A stretch of DNA of 64,000 nucleotides. Origin: Thalassospira sp. (GTDB lineage: Bacteria > Pseudomonadota > Alphaproteobacteria > Rhodospirillales > Thalassospiraceae). The translations under genes were made by a program, and so were the position numbers. The notes under the pieces were generated by a model, which was not told the DNA's origin, ran no database searches, and saw only the letters and a program-made list of their open reading frames with translations. This document shows positions 26,459 through 36,875 of the stretch, piece by piece. Numbering within the stretch: position 1 is the stretch's first letter; the number at the start of each line of letters is the position of its first letter. The DNA lies in the NCBI RefSeq assembly GCF_030690045.1, contig NZ_JAUYHK010000011.1, positions 434,001 to 498,000 on the forward strand, in the 5' to 3' direction.

Positions 26459-27708
26459 GCAGTCCCTTGTTGTTGCAACATTCCGGCACGATCCCAGATC
26501 AGGCGGGGGTCAAAGGCCATCGCCGACAGCATGGTCAAAATCACCACGGCGCAAAAGGCAACAGCCCCAAAACCCGGCTCCACAGTGGCAATATTACCCA
26601 GTTTGACCAATGCCGCCAGAATAGACACCATAAACACATCAATCATCGACCAGCGCCCGATCAGTTCAGTCACCCGGTAAATCGTCGTGCGGTCGCGCAA
26701 GGCGCGTGTCTGCCCGAACCCGGTCGCCAGATAAACCCAAGCCAGAACCGCAATCTTGAACACCGGCACCACGATGCTGGCGACAAAAACCACAATGGCA
26801 ATCGGCCATTCGCCCGCCGCGATCAACGATCCGACACCCGTTAAAATCGTATCGGCTTCGGCCCGTCCCAGCAAGGTGACTGTCATGATCGGAAAAACAT
26901 TTGCCGGAATGTAAAACACCATCGCCGCCAGCAACAATGCCCAGGCGCGCGACAGGCTGCGCGGTTTGCGGTGATGCAATCTGCTGCCGCACCGCGGGCA
27001 TGAAACGCCTTCGGTTTCGCCATTGCCGATCACGACAAACGCACAATTATGGCAGGTCACCCATGTTGAATCGGCGGCAAGATCATCAATGGTGGGATGA
27101 TGCAACCCGACAGGGGCCAGTTTGCGCCAGATCACCCTGGGGTCAAGCTGCGTACTCATCAAAAGCGACGCCGGAATCAGCAAACACACCGCATAAAAGG
27201 CCGGACCGGCCACCACATCGGCAAAATCACTCAGCTTGGTCAATGCGACCAGAAGCCCGATCAAAAACACATCAAGCATCGACCAGGGCCGGATAATTGC
27301 CAGAACCCGCCACACATGATGCACGCCGGGCCATTCAAACCCGAACCGCAACGGCGTCAGCACATAAAGATACGCCCCGATCAGCAATAAAGGGGCCGCC
27401 ATCGAGGTCAGCCCGACCATAAAGGCCAGAAACGGATAGCCTTCCTGCCAGAACGTGACAACACCCGACATCAGGGTATTGCTTTCGCTGCGCCCTTCCA
27501 TCGAAAAACCGAGAATCGGAAAACTGTTGGCGATGACAAACAGCACAAGGGCAGTAACGGCAAAGGCCAAAGACCGTTCGATGCTGTTATTTTGCGCCTG
27601 ATACAATGGCGCGCCACAGCGCACGCAAACCGCGACATTACCCGCCGGAATATCGTCCTCGGTATGCAAATAATCGCAATGATGACAGGCAACAAGACGC
27701 CGTGGCAT
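26455..27708 (-). CDS. pqiA: PqiA, inner-membrane protein with two zinc-ribbon/membrane modules
   Basis: 417 residues from 27708, where AGGGA precedes the ATG. Two homologous halves each begin with a Cys pair zinc ribbon (ACHHCDYLHT ... CVRCGAPL and TCHNCAFVV ... CPRCGSRLH) and contain four membrane helices (including VTALVLFVIANSFPILGFSMEGR and LLAAMVFYIPANVFPIMTVTLLG). This is the standard PqiA layout. It is the inner-membrane partner of the PqiB MCE tube. First gene of pqiABC; a 37-bp stretch separates the longest reading frame from the end of argP. Confidence 0.93.
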   Translation of the reverse strand: MPRRLVACHHCDYLHTEDDIPAGNVAVCVRCGAPLYQAQNNSIERSLAFAVTALVLFVIANSFPILGFSMEGRSESNTLMSGVVTFWQEGYPFLAFMVGLTSMAAPLLLIGAYLYVLTPLRFGFEWPGVHHVWRVLAIIRPWSMLDVFLIGLLVALTKLSDFADVVAGPAFYAVCLLIPASLLMSTQLDPRVIWRKLAPVGLHHPTIDDLAADSTWVTCHNCAFVVIGNGETEGVSCPRCGSRLHHRKPRSLSRAWALLLAAMVFYIPANVFPIMTVTLLGRAEADTILTGVGSLIAAGEWPIAIVVFVASIVVPVFKIAVLAWVYLATGFGQTRALRDRTTIYRVTELIGRWSMIDVFMVSILAALVKLGNIATVEPGFGAVAFCAVVILTMLSAMAFDPRLIWDRAGMLQQQGTA

Positions 27709-27780
27709 GAAAATTCCCTGATGGCCGCATCCCGGATCGCACATATCCGGATCAAAGTAAGAAGCAGAAACCCCGGCCTG

Positions 27781-28701
27781 TCAAATCCGCCCTGAAATCC
27801 CCCCGGAAATTTGGGGCAAAAACCGCCGCGCCTCGTCCCGGACAATGTCATTGACCCGCCGTAACAACACGCTATCCATATTCCAGTGATGCCAGAATAA
27901 TGGCCGTTCGATGACATGCGGACAAGGCCGGATCAACCTTCCCTGTGCCAGCGCGTCCTGCGCCTGATGTTCCTCGACCACGGCATAGGCAATGCCCTGT
28001 TCGGCCACGGTCACAAACCCCTGTGAACTGGGCACCGTATGGGCGGGAAATTCGCCGGGTTCAAGGCCAAAGAACTGTTTGAAAAACTGGTTTTGCAATT
28101 CGTCATGACGGGAAAAATGCACTGCCGGGCAGGCCCGCAGGGCATCGGGCGTCACCCCATCGGCAAAGAAACGCTGCGCAAAACCGGGCGACACCACCAT
28201 GATATAGCGCATCATCCCCAGCGCCATCACCTTGCATCCCTGTATCGGCTCCGCCCGCGTGCTGATTGCCGCCAGAACCGTGCCGGACTGTACCTCGTCA
28301 ACGGTCAGGGTTTCATCCTGCACCGTCAGATCAACCAGCAAATTCAATTCCTCAAACAACCGTTTGGGAACATCGACAAACCATGTCGCCAGACTGTCGG
28401 CATTGACCGCCAGCGCGATATTGCCAAACGCCGCCCCGCCGCCTTTCAGTTCCGGCAGATTATCCTGCAATTCCTGCTCCAGCAGGCGCACACGCTGATA
28501 ATGCTGCAACAAACGCTGCCCGGCGGCGGTGGCCGCAATCGGTTTGGACCGGATGATCACCGGCTGTCCCAGCCGATCTTCCAGCAATTTGACACGCTGC
28601 GACATCGCCGATTGCGTCAGGCCCAGATCGCGCGCCGCCTTTTCAAAACTGCCATGCCGGATCACCCCGGCACAGGCTTCCAGCAATTTGTAATCCAGCA
28701 T
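27781..28701 (-). CDS. argP: LysR-family regulator of the ArgP/LysG type
   Basis: 306 residues from the ATG at 28701, chosen because ArgP proteins begin MxDYKLLEAL; start codons at 28710 and 28713 are possible. The N-terminal winged helix (GSFEKAARDLGLTQSAMSQRVKLLEDRLGQPVIIR) and the effector domain (ALAVNADSLATWFVDVPKRL) match ArgP, which senses arginine and lysine and activates the amino acid exporter gene argO/lysE. That exporter gene lies divergently 106 bp away, the classical arrangement. Confidence 0.92.
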   Translation of the reverse strand: MLDYKLLEACAGVIRHGSFEKAARDLGLTQSAMSQRVKLLEDRLGQPVIIRSKPIAATAAGQRLLQHYQRVRLLEQELQDNLPELKGGGAAFGNIALAVNADSLATWFVDVPKRLFEELNLLVDLTVQDETLTVDEVQSGTVLAAISTRAEPIQGCKVMALGMMRYIMVVSPGFAQRFFADGVTPDALRACPAVHFSRHDELQNQFFKQFFGLEPGEFPAHTVPSSQGFVTVAEQGIAYAVVEEHQAQDALAQGRLIRPCPHVIERPLFWHHWNMDSVLLRRVNDIVRDEARRFLPQISGGISGRI

Positions 28702-28807
28702 GACCTTCATCATTTTTGCTAATGAAGCATCAGGATAATTCGATTTTCTTATTTTCAGCAAGGGTTATGACAAAGCACTCAACACACCGCATCACAGGAC
28801 AATCAGA

Positions 28808-29431
28808 ATGATCGCAACATATCTTACCGGCATGGGCATTGGTGGCGGCCTGATCATCGCCATTGGCGCGCAGAACGCCTTTGTGCTGGGCCAAGGTCTG
28901 CGGCGGCAATATCCGGTGATGGTCGCCTTTGTCTGCGCCCTGTGCGATGCCTTGCTGATTGCCGCCGGGGTGGCCGGGCTGGGCACATTGATTGCCTCAT
29001 GGCCGGTCCTGACGCAAATTGCGGCATGGGGCGGGGCGGCATTTTTGATCTGGTATGGTTTTGGCGCGCTGCGCCGGGTCTTTGCCGATGAAAGCCTGTC
29101 GGCGCAAACCCCGGCCATCGCCGGATGGCGCACGGTCCTGTCGGCAACACTGGCCGTCACCTTGCTGAACCCGCATGTTTATCTTGATACGGTGGTGATG
29201 CTGGGCGGCATTGGCGGGCAATACCCCGCCGAACAACGCCTGTTATTTGCGCTGGGCGCGATGACCGCCAGTTTCATCTGGTTTTTCGCCATCGCACTGG
29301 GCGCCTCATGGCTGGCCCCCCATGTCGCCCGCCCGATCACCTGGAAGATCGTCGATGGCCTCACCTGTGCGGTGATGTGGCTGGTCGCATGGGGGCTGAT
29401 TGCGCCGGAAATCGCCCGATGGAACGCATAG
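28808..29431 (+). CDS. argO: LysE/ArgO-type basic amino acid exporter
   Basis: 207 residues, six hydrophobic helices. The N terminus GMGIGGGLIIAIGAQNAFVLGQGL carries the conserved GAQNAFVLxQG motif of the LysE superfamily, and TLLNPHVYLDTVVMLG is the second signature. It exports arginine or lysine to avoid toxic accumulation. AGGA lies about eight bases before the ATG. Divergent from argP, which should regulate it. Confidence 0.93.
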   Translation: MIATYLTGMGIGGGLIIAIGAQNAFVLGQGLRRQYPVMVAFVCALCDALLIAAGVAGLGTLIASWPVLTQIAAWGGAAFLIWYGFGALRRVFADESLSAQTPAIAGWRTVLSATLAVTLLNPHVYLDTVVMLGGIGGQYPAEQRLLFALGAMTASFIWFFAIALGASWLAPHVARPITWKIVDGLTCAVMWLVAWGLIAPEIARWNA

Positions 29432-29448
29432 GAAACGGGCGGGCGTTG

Positions 29449-30039
29449 TTAATCGCCCTCCCCCATCGCTTCCTTGAAATGTTTGCGGCAGACCGGCACA
29501 TAACGGTCATTGCCGCCGATTTCGACCTGCGCGCCCTCGCGCACCGGGTCGCCATTTTCATCGACCCGGATCACCATCCCGGCCTTGCTGCCGCAATGGC
29601 AGATGGTTTTCAGTTCGTTCAGCTTGTCCGCCCACGCCAACAGCCATTTTGACCCTTCAAAAAGCTGCCCCTGAAAATCGGTGCGGATGCCATAACACAA
29701 AACCGGCACGCCCAGCCGGTCGGCCACATCGGACAATTGCCAGACCTGTTCCTTGGTCAGAAACTGGCTTTCATCGACCAGAACACAATCAATCCTGCCG
29801 CCCTCCTTTCCGGTTTCGGCCCGGATCACCTCAAACAGATTGCTTGTGCCCTCAAACAGCAGGGCCGGGGCCTCCAGCCCGATGCGCGAGGCAATTTTGC
29901 CCGTGCCGAACCGGTCGTCAAATGCCGCCGTCATTAGCAGGGTCCGCATGCCGCGTTCCTGATAATTAAAGCTCGATTGCAGCAATGTCGTCGATTTGCC
30001 CGCATTCATCGACGAATAATAGAAAAACAGTTTGGCCAT
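29449..30039 (-). CDS. tdk: Thymidine kinase, type II
   Basis: 196 residues from the ATG at 30039, which has a strong GGGGGA upstream; 12 extra residues would come from a start at 30075. P-loop SSMNAGKST at residues 9-17, Walker B VDESQFLT, the lasso region, and Cys pairs for the structural zinc (CHCG and a C-terminal CRKHF) identify type II Tdk. It phosphorylates thymidine with ATP for salvage. It ends 18 bp before argO's end on the opposite strand. Confidence 0.95.
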   Translation of the reverse strand: MAKLFFYYSSMNAGKSTTLLQSSFNYQERGMRTLLMTAAFDDRFGTGKIASRIGLEAPALLFEGTSNLFEVIRAETGKEGGRIDCVLVDESQFLTKEQVWQLSDVADRLGVPVLCYGIRTDFQGQLFEGSKWLLAWADKLNELKTICHCGSKAGMVIRVDENGDPVREGAQVEIGGNDRYVPVCRKHFKEAMGEGD

Positions 30040-30192
30040 TCCATCCCCCAGCCGCCCGGCACCCGTTGCGATCATGGCGATTACCCCATGCCGGGATCAA
30101 GATCAAGCCAGGATCAGGCCATCATCACCCTTGCCATATACGGCGCATGGATTACCTGTGGGATCATATCCCCATCCAACAGGAGAATTTCC

Positions 30193-30885
30193 ATGCGCAT
30201 TCTGATGATTATGACATCCCACGATCAGATGGGCGATACCGGCCATAAAACCGGCCTCTGGCTGGAAGAATTCGCCGCGCCCTATTACCGGTTTCTTGAT
30301 GCCGGGGCACAAATCACGCTGGCCTCGCCCAAGGGTGGCAAACCGCCGCTGGATCCCAACAGTCAGGCCAAAGACGCTCTGACCGACGCCACCGAACGCT
30401 TCGAGGCAGATGATGCGGCGCAAGAATCATTCGCCAATACCGTCACCCTGAACGGACTTTTGGCCGATGATTTCGATGCGCTGTTTTTCCCCGGCGGTCA
30501 CGGCCCGTTATGGGATCTGGTGACCGATTCCCGGTCCATCGCCCTGATCGAACATTTCACGGCCCAGAACAAACCGGTCGCTGCCGTCTGCCACGGCCCG
30601 GCGGCACTGGTCAATGCCCGGGACGTTGATGGCAAACCACTGGTCGCGGGTAAAAAAGTGACGGGCTTTAGCAATGACGAGGAAAAGGTGGTTGGTCTTG
30701 ACGCCGTGGTGCCGCTGTCGATTGAAGATACCTTTAAAAAGCAGGGCGGGCTGTATCACAAAGGCGACAACTGGGCGGCATTTGCCGTGGTTGACGGCCA
30801 TCTGATCACCGGCCAGAACCCGGCATCCAGCGAGGCCACCGCCGATGAAGTCCTGAAAATTCTGCGGGCGCAAAAAGCCGCTTGA
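30193..30885 (+). CDS. DJ-1/PfpI family protein (Hsp31/chaperone-like)
   Basis: 230 residues from the ATG at 30193, which has AGGAGA in front. The N terminus MRILMIMTSHDQM leads into the flavodoxin-like core; LFFPGGHGPLWDL and the nucleophile elbow AVCHGPAAL (Cys) are the family motifs, and a Glu in the VWLEE region (GLWLEEFAAPYY) is typical of the type 1 amidotransferase-like group. Members act as glyoxalase III, chaperone or deglycase; this one cannot be assigned further. It stands alone with its own ribosome binding site. Confidence 0.88.
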   Translation: MRILMIMTSHDQMGDTGHKTGLWLEEFAAPYYRFLDAGAQITLASPKGGKPPLDPNSQAKDALTDATERFEADDAAQESFANTVTLNGLLADDFDALFFPGGHGPLWDLVTDSRSIALIEHFTAQNKPVAAVCHGPAALVNARDVDGKPLVAGKKVTGFSNDEEKVVGLDAVVPLSIEDTFKKQGGLYHKGDNWAAFAVVDGHLITGQNPASSEATADEVLKILRAQKAA

Positions 30886-30952
30886 CCTTCCCGTGGCTGT
30901 AAGGTGCAACATGCCTTTATCACCGACACACCAACGATCAAGGACCCGATAT

Positions 30953-31153
30953 ATGTTGCATCTGAAAGTCGAAAAAATGAGCTGCGGCCACTGCGTACAG
31001 GCCGTGACCAAAGCCGTTGAAAACGTCACCGGCGTTGAAAAGGCCGATGTCGATCTTGCCAAAGGCGAAGTCACCATAACCGGCAATGCCGATATCGCCG
31101 CCCTGATTGCCGCGATTGACGATGCCGGTTTTCCGGCCCGCGAACTGGCCTGA
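30953..31153 (+). CDS. Small heavy-metal-associated (HMA) domain protein
   Basis: 66 residues, a single HMA domain: MSCGHC with Cys 11 and Cys 14, then GVEKADVDLAKGEVTITG and a final helix. Such proteins are copper chaperones (CopZ type). AAGGACC precedes the ATG at 30953; the reading frame could start at 30893 but that has no ribosome binding site. There is no copper ATPase next to it. A terminator follows. Confidence 0.9.
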   Translation: MLHLKVEKMSCGHCVQAVTKAVENVTGVEKADVDLAKGEVTITGNADIAALIAAIDDAGFPARELA

Positions 31154-31174
31154 TCCATCACCATATCCATACCA

Positions 31175-31205
31175 AAGGCCGCCCGGTGGGCGGCCTTCTT
31201 CGTTT
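31175..31205. terminator. Terminator between the HMA gene and the Fsr gene
   Basis: AAGGCCGCCC (31175-31184) pairs with GGGCGGCCTT (31188-31197), loop GGT, followed by CTTCGTTTC. The stem also carries A on the minus strand, so it may serve both convergent genes. Confidence 0.75.
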
Positions 31206-31220
31206 CAGTATCCAGCACAA

Positions 31221-32426
31221 TCAGGCTTTATCGCCGTGTTCGATATCGGGCAGGAAAATCGCAAGGAAGCCGATGGCCGGTAACCATGCACAAAGCTGAT
31301 AGACCAGCCCCAGCCCGAAATGATCGGCCATGACGCCAAGAATGGCCGCACCAATCCCGCCAAGCCCGAAGGCAAGACCGAAGAACAGCCCGGAAATCAT
31401 GCCAATACGCCCTGGCACAAGTTCCTGCGCATAGACAACAATCGCCGAAAATGCCGATGACAGGATTAGACCGATGGCAATCGACAGCATCACGGTCGCC
31501 CCCAACCCGACATAAGGCAGGATCAGCGCAAAGGGCAACGCCCCAAGGATCGATCCCCAGATCACCTTTTTGCGGCCAATCCGGTCGCCCACCGATCCAC
31601 CAATCAGGGTGCCAGCCGCGACCGAGGCCAGAAAAACGAACAGATAAATCTGGGCGTCCCCCTCGGACAGCGGGAATTTTTCCATGAGGTAAAACACGTA
31701 ATAGCTGGTGAAACTGGCAAGATAGAACCATTTCGACAGCATCAGGCAGAACAGAACCATCAGGCCGCCAAGCACCTGCCGCCGGGCCGGAAGATTTGCC
31801 GCCAGATGAACCACACGCGGGCGTCGCACGGCATGGCCGTTGCGTTTATACCAGCGCCCTAGCAGGGTCAGGATCACAACCCCGGCCAATGCGGCAAAGG
31901 CAAACCATGCCAGACTGCCCTGCCCGTGCGGCAAAACCACCGCCACCACCAGCAACGGCCCGATGGCCGAACCGACATTGCCGCCCACCTGAAACAGCGA
32001 CTGCGCAAAGCCATGCGCCCCGCCCGATGCCAGCCGCGCCAGACGCGAGGATTCCGGGTGAAAGATCGACGATCCTACGCCCAGCATCGCACTGCCCATA
32101 AGCAGCATCGCAAAACTGGTTGCCGAGGACAGCACCAGAAGCCCTGCCATCGACATCCCCATACCGAACGGCAACGAATAAGGTTGCGGCCGACGGTCCG
32201 TGAAATGACCGATAAAGGGTTGTAGCAACGACGCCGTCACCTGATAGGTCAGCGTCAACAGGCCAAGCTGCGCAAAGGATAGGTCAAAGCCGCCCCTGAA
32301 TACCGGATAAGCCGCGACAAATAGCGACTGGATCATATCGTTCAGCAAATGACAGAAACTGGCCGCGCCCAGAACCGGCAAAACAGTTCGGGCCACTTGC
32401 GGACGGTTAAGAACGGCTTCGTTCAT
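31221..32426 (-). CDS. MFS efflux transporter of the fosmidomycin-resistance (Fsr) type
   Basis: 401 residues from the ATG at 32426 (GAGG upstream). Twelve helices; the segment MLGVGSSIFHPESSRLARLASGGAHGFAQSLFQVGGN is characteristic of the Fsr group. It likely exports a toxic organic compound across the inner membrane. Divergent from an AraC-type gene 135 bp away, which probably regulates it. It ends in a shared terminator with the HMA gene. Confidence 0.9.
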   Translation of the reverse strand: MNEAVLNRPQVARTVLPVLGAASFCHLLNDMIQSLFVAAYPVFRGGFDLSFAQLGLLTLTYQVTASLLQPFIGHFTDRRPQPYSLPFGMGMSMAGLLVLSSATSFAMLLMGSAMLGVGSSIFHPESSRLARLASGGAHGFAQSLFQVGGNVGSAIGPLLVVAVVLPHGQGSLAWFAFAALAGVVILTLLGRWYKRNGHAVRRPRVVHLAANLPARRQVLGGLMVLFCLMLSKWFYLASFTSYYVFYLMEKFPLSEGDAQIYLFVFLASVAAGTLIGGSVGDRIGRKKVIWGSILGALPFALILPYVGLGATVMLSIAIGLILSSAFSAIVVYAQELVPGRIGMISGLFFGLAFGLGGIGAAILGVMADHFGLGLVYQLCAWLPAIGFLAIFLPDIEHGDKA

Positions 32427-32561
32427 CGGGGACCTCGTTGAAATGACATTGAACGCAGACCTTGGCGCGTTGATCGTCATTATAAAAATTGCAAAACGGC
32501 CCACCACCGCGTTAGGGTCAATTTGTTACGAGACTGGGCCAATCACGTAAGGCAGACATCG

Positions 32562-33320
32562 ATGTCATCATTTTGCGAAGTTCCAAGACCGGTCATCGCA
32601 TTGGGGACCGATTATCCCGATGGTCACGTGATTGCCGCCCACCGCCATGATCGCGATCAGTTGCTGTATGGCATGACCGGGGTTTTGATGGCATCAACCC
32701 CGCAAGGCGCATGGATGATGCCGCCCCAGCGCGGCATGCTGATCCCGGCCGGGGTGATTCACGAGGTCCGTCTGTTTGGCGATGTCAAAATGCGGTCGCT
32801 TTATCTGCGACCGGACCGGCTTGGGGATACAGAAAACCAATGCAAGGTGGTCGGCATTTCATCGCTGATGCGTCATTTGCTGATCGAAGCGGTTGCCGTC
32901 CCGCCGGAATATGACATGGCGGGTCGTGATGGTGCATTGATGGCGCTGATTGAACATGAAATCAAACGGTTGCCGGTTCTGCCGCTGTCGCTTCCGTTGC
33001 CGGAACAGGCGGGATTACGGGAAAAATGTCGGGCGTTTCTGGCCTCCCCGACTCCGCATGAAAGCATCGATGACTGGTGCCATCATCTGGGCATGAGCCG
33101 CCGCAGCTTTACCCGGCAGTTTCGCAAGGAAACAGGATCAAGCTTTGTCGAATGGCGTCAACAGGCCTGCATCCTTACCGCCCTGCCAAGACTGGCCGCC
33201 GGTGAAGCCGTGACCACGATTGCAATGGACCTTGGCTATGACAATCCTGCGGCGTTTAGCAATATGTTCAAACGCATCCTTGGCGCGTCGCCGCGCGATT
33301 ACCGGACCAATGATGTTTAA
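32562..33320 (+). CDS. AraC family transcriptional regulator with cupin domain
   Basis: 252 residues. The N-terminal half is an AraC-type cupin (HVIAAHRHDRDQLLYGMTGVLMASTPQGAWMMPPQRG), the C-terminal half the AraC DNA-binding domain with two helix-turn-helix motifs (HLGMSRRSFTRQFRKETGSSF and IAMDLGYDNPAAFSNMFKRILGASPRDYR). AAGG lies upstream of the ATG at 32562. It is divergent from the Fsr efflux gene and is its likely regulator, perhaps by sensing an aromatic compound. Confidence 0.9.
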   Translation: MSSFCEVPRPVIALGTDYPDGHVIAAHRHDRDQLLYGMTGVLMASTPQGAWMMPPQRGMLIPAGVIHEVRLFGDVKMRSLYLRPDRLGDTENQCKVVGISSLMRHLLIEAVAVPPEYDMAGRDGALMALIEHEIKRLPVLPLSLPLPEQAGLREKCRAFLASPTPHESIDDWCHHLGMSRRSFTRQFRKETGSSFVEWRQQACILTALPRLAAGEAVTTIAMDLGYDNPAAFSNMFKRILGASPRDYRTNDV

Positions 33321-33333
33321 GACCCGACAATGA

Positions 33334-33370
33334 AAAAGCCGCCCGTTTCAGATCGAAACGGGCGGCTTTT
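33334..33370. terminator. Bidirectional terminator between the AraC gene and gatB
   Basis: A 16-bp stem AAAAGCCGCCCGTTTC (33334-33349) with its complement (33355-33370). A and T runs on both sides allow it to stop transcription of both convergent genes. Confidence 0.9.
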
Positions 33371-33392
33371 ACGCATCGTCTGATGATTGAAA

Positions 33393-34847
33393 TCAGCCGA
33401 GGATTTTGTCGCGGAGCATCTGGTTGACCATGCCCGGGTTGGCCTTGCCGCCCGTGGATTTCATCACCTGACCAACAAACCAGCCCAACATGCGATCCTT
33501 GCCATCGCGGATTTCCTGCACCTTGTCCGGGTTGGCCGCAATGACTTCGTCAATCGCGGTTTCAATGGCCCCGGTATCGGTAATCTGCGTCAGGCCCTTT
33601 TCCGCCACGATCTTGTCCGGGTCATCCCCGGTTTCGATCATGATTTCAAAGACATCCTTGGCAATCCGCCCGGAAATGGTGTCATTGAGGATCAAATCCA
33701 GCAATTTGCCAAGGTTTTCGGCGGAAACCGGGCTTTCGGCCACATCAACCCCGGCCTTGTTCAACGCGCCAAACAGGTTGGTAATCACCCAGTTCGCCGC
33801 CAGCTTGCCATCCCGGCCCTTGGCGACAACTTCGTAATATTCCGATTTTTCCTGATCGGCGACCAGCACACCCGCATCATAGGCCGACAGGCCATTTTCG
33901 CGCATGAACCGGGCCTTTTTCTCGTCCGGCAATTCCGGCAGGGTCTTTTCGATTTCCGATACAAACGCCTGGTCAAACACCAGCGGCAGCAAATCGGGAT
34001 CGGGGAAATAGCGATAATCATGCGCCATTTCCTTGGACCGCATGGCGCGGGTTTCCCCGGCACGCGGATCATAAAGACGGGTCTGCTGCACCACCTCGCC
34101 GCCGCCTTCGATCAGTTCAACCTGACGTTTGGCTTCGATTTCAATCGCCTGCATGACGAACCGGATCGAATTGACGTTTTTGATCTCGCAGCGCGTGCCA
34201 AATTCCGCCCCCGGACGACGGACCGACACATTGGCATCACACCGCATTGACCCTTCATTCATATTGCCGTCACAGGTGCCAAGATACCGCACAATGGCCC
34301 GCAACTTGGTCAGATAGGCCCCGGCTTCTTCGGGCGTTCTGATATCGGGCTTGGACACGATTTCCATCAGGGCAACGCCCGAACGGTTCAGGTCGATATG
34401 CGAATATTTCGGGTCCTGATCATGCATCGATTTCCCGGCATCCTGTTCCAGATGCAGGCGTTCAATGCCTACCGCCTTGGTCGAACCATCGGGCATATCA
34501 AGGATGATGGTGCCCTCGCCGACAATCGGTTTGTCAAACTGCGAAATCTGATAGCCCTGCGGCAGATCGGCATAGAAATAATTTTTGCGCGAAAACACGC
34601 TTTCAAGATTGATCTTGGCCTTAAGGCCCAGACCGGTCTTGACCGCCTGACGCACGCATTCCGCATTGATCACCGGCAACATGCCGGGCATGGCGGCGTC
34701 CACAAGGCTGACATTGCTGTTGGCGTCGTTGCCGAACGTGGTCGAAGCCCCGGAAAACAGCTTGGATTTGGAAATCACCTGACAGTGAACTTCCAGACCG
34801 ACAACGATTTCCCACGGACCGGTAGCGCCTTCGATAATATAGGTCAT
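33393..34847 (-). CDS. gatB: Asp/Glu-tRNA amidotransferase subunit B
   Basis: 484 residues, the usual GatB length. Catalytic kinase domain starts [21 protein letters not shown]; the Zn-associated and YqeY-like C-terminal domain covers roughly residues 340-484. Together with GatA and GatC it converts Asp-tRNA(Asn) and Glu-tRNA(Gln) into Asn- and Gln-tRNA. Positioned last in gatC-gatA-gatB, two bases after gatA. Confidence 0.98.
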   Translation of the reverse strand: MTYIIEGATGPWEIVVGLEVHCQVISKSKLFSGASTTFGNDANSNVSLVDAAMPGMLPVINAECVRQAVKTGLGLKAKINLESVFSRKNYFYADLPQGYQISQFDKPIVGEGTIILDMPDGSTKAVGIERLHLEQDAGKSMHDQDPKYSHIDLNRSGVALMEIVSKPDIRTPEEAGAYLTKLRAIVRYLGTCDGNMNEGSMRCDANVSVRRPGAEFGTRCEIKNVNSIRFVMQAIEIEAKRQVELIEGGGEVVQQTRLYDPRAGETRAMRSKEMAHDYRYFPDPDLLPLVFDQAFVSEIEKTLPELPDEKKARFMRENGLSAYDAGVLVADQEKSEYYEVVAKGRDGKLAANWVITNLFGALNKAGVDVAESPVSAENLGKLLDLILNDTISGRIAKDVFEIMIETGDDPDKIVAEKGLTQITDTGAIETAIDEVIAANPDKVQEIRDGKDRMLGWFVGQVMKSTGGKANPGMVNQMLRDKILG

Positions 34848-34849
34848 GA

Positions 34850-36328
34850 TCAGCCCTCCAGCCCGGCCGGTTTCGCGGTAAAGCCGGCCGCACTTTCCAG
34901 AACGCCCCCCACCCGCAAAACGGTTTCTTCGTCAAACGGCTTGCCAATCAGTTGCAGGCCCAGCGGCAATCCCGATGCCGACAACCCGGTCGGAAGCGAC
35001 ATACCCGGCAGACCGGCAAGGCTGGCCGGAACGGTAAAGACGTCATTCAGATACATCTTGACCGGGTCATCCTGATTTTCACCAATCGCAAAGGCCGCCG
35101 ACGGCGCGGTTGGCGTCAGAACGGCATCCACCGTGCCAAAGGCATTGGCGAAATCCTCGTAAATGCGACGACGGACTTTCAGGGCCTTGTTGTAATAGGC
35201 ATCATAATATCCGGCCGACAGAACATAGGTGCCGATCATGATGCGGCGCTGGACTTCCTTGCCAAAACCCGCCGCACGGGTTTTCATATACAGATCGTCC
35301 AGGCTGTCGCCCTCGGCCACTTCGCGCAGGCCAAACCGCACCCCGTCATACCGCGCAAGGTTTGACGATGCCTCGGCCGGGGCAACAATATAATAGGTCG
35401 GCAGCGCATATTTGGTGTGCGGCAACGAAATATCGACCACACTGGCCCCGGCATCGCGCAACATCGCAACGCCGTCATCCCACAATCTGGCGATTTCGTC
35501 GGGCATGCCGTCAACGCGGTATTCCTTGGGAATGCCGATCTTCATGCCGCGAATGTCACCGGTCAGGGCGGCCTCGAAATCGGGCACCGCCATCGGGGCG
35601 GATGTGCTGTCTTTCGGGTCGTGCCCGGCCATCGCGCCCAGCATGATCGCCGCATCGCGCACCGAACGGGTCATCGGCCCGGCCTGATCCAGCGAACTGG
35701 CAAAGGCGACAACGCCCCATCGCGAACAGCGCCCATAGGTCGGCTTCAACCCGACAATGCCACAAAATGCCGCAGGCTGACGGATTGATCCGCCGGTATC
35801 GGTCCCGGTTGCCGCCAGCGCCATGCGCCCGGCCACTGCCGCCGCCGACCCGCCAGACGACCCGCCCGGCACCAGATTTTTGCCGTCGGCGGCTTTCCAC
35901 GGATTGATCACATTGCCGAAATAGGACGTCACATTGGCCGATCCCATGGCAAATTCATCAAGATTGGATTTGCCCAGCATCACCGCGCCATTGCCAAACA
36001 GATTGGCCGTCACGGTTGATTCATATTGCGGGATAAATCCTTCCAGAATGTGCGAGGCCGCCGTGGTTTGCACCCCTTCGGTACAAAACAGGTCCTTGAC
36101 CGCAATCGGCAGGCCTTCCATCTTGCCCACATCGCCCTTGGCGCGTTTGGCGTCCGATGCACGGGCCATCTCGATGGCTTTTTCCGGGGTTTCGGTGATA
36201 AAGGCATTCAGGTCGCGCTGCGATGCCATCGCCGCAATATGGGCCTCGGTCAGTTCGACCGACGTATAATCGCCCTTCGCCAGCCCGTCACGGGCCGCCG
36301 CAAGCGTCAGATTTGTCAGATCAGTCAT
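34850..36328 (-). CDS. gatA: Asp/Glu-tRNA amidotransferase subunit A
   Basis: 492 residues, amidase-signature family. Catalytic Lys in [14 protein letters not shown], the cis-Ser region [12 protein letters not shown] and the nucleophilic Ser in [12 protein letters not shown] form the Ser-cisSer-Lys triad. It liberates ammonia from glutamine for GatB. The ATG shares its first base with the last base of gatC's stop (TAATG). Confidence 0.98.
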   Translation of the reverse strand: MTDLTNLTLAAARDGLAKGDYTSVELTEAHIAAMASQRDLNAFITETPEKAIEMARASDAKRAKGDVGKMEGLPIAVKDLFCTEGVQTTAASHILEGFIPQYESTVTANLFGNGAVMLGKSNLDEFAMGSANVTSYFGNVINPWKAADGKNLVPGGSSGGSAAAVAGRMALAATGTDTGGSIRQPAAFCGIVGLKPTYGRCSRWGVVAFASSLDQAGPMTRSVRDAAIMLGAMAGHDPKDSTSAPMAVPDFEAALTGDIRGMKIGIPKEYRVDGMPDEIARLWDDGVAMLRDAGASVVDISLPHTKYALPTYYIVAPAEASSNLARYDGVRFGLREVAEGDSLDDLYMKTRAAGFGKEVQRRIMIGTYVLSAGYYDAYYNKALKVRRRIYEDFANAFGTVDAVLTPTAPSAAFAIGENQDDPVKMYLNDVFTVPASLAGLPGMSLPTGLSASGLPLGLQLIGKPFDEETVLRVGGVLESAAGFTAKPAGLEG

Positions 36329-36618
36329 TATTCAACCACCTTGGGCACAACAAAACAGCCAGCATCGGTCAGCGGCGCATTGGCCAGCACTTTTTGCTGA
36401 ATATTGCCATCGGTTACTTCGTCCTTGCGCAACGGCAAGGTCAGATCGGCGACCGAGGTCAGAGGGGCGGCACCCTCGACGTCAACTTCTTGCAGTTCCT
36501 CGATAAAATCAAGGATACGGGTCAAATCACCCGCCAGTTCGCCCAATGCGTCTTCTGCCACTTCGATGCGCGACAAAAAGGCGATTTTACGAACCGTTTC
36601 CTTATCCAAAGACGACAT
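36328..36618 (-). CDS. gatC: Asp/Glu-tRNA amidotransferase subunit C
   Basis: 96 residues. The N-terminal helix ([40 protein letters not shown]) and the C-terminal loop PLRKDEV ... LANAP are the GatC signature. It stabilises the GatAB complex. First gene of the operon; the upstream 257 bp to ruvX hold the divergent promoters, in which I see no further motif. Confidence 0.96.
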   Translation of the reverse strand: MSSLDKETVRKIAFLSRIEVAEDALGELAGDLTRILDFIEELQEVDVEGAAPLTSVADLTLPLRKDEVTDGNIQQKVLANAPLTDAGCFVVPKVVE

Positions 36619-36875
36619 GGATGAAAGTCTCTCTTAAGGAATGACAAAACAACCGGCGAACAGGCATCCGCCAGCACTGGAATTACAGCGCGGAACCTAG
36701 CACCCCGCGCCCCGGACGGCAAGGGTAACGGCAAGCAGAACAACAGGCGATCCTGCACAGGCGAACTTTGTGCCGTGATCGCGAATAACAGGCGAATGTC
36801 AGCCCTGCACAAACGCCATCATAATCCCTGCGCTTTCCGCTGGTGTTTTGGCGGGGCTGAAACTATAAGGTCGGC

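Noticed and set aside
32427-32561. Possible operator between the Fsr pump gene and its AraC regulator
   Set aside because: I could not find a convincing direct or inverted repeat pair in these 135 bp.
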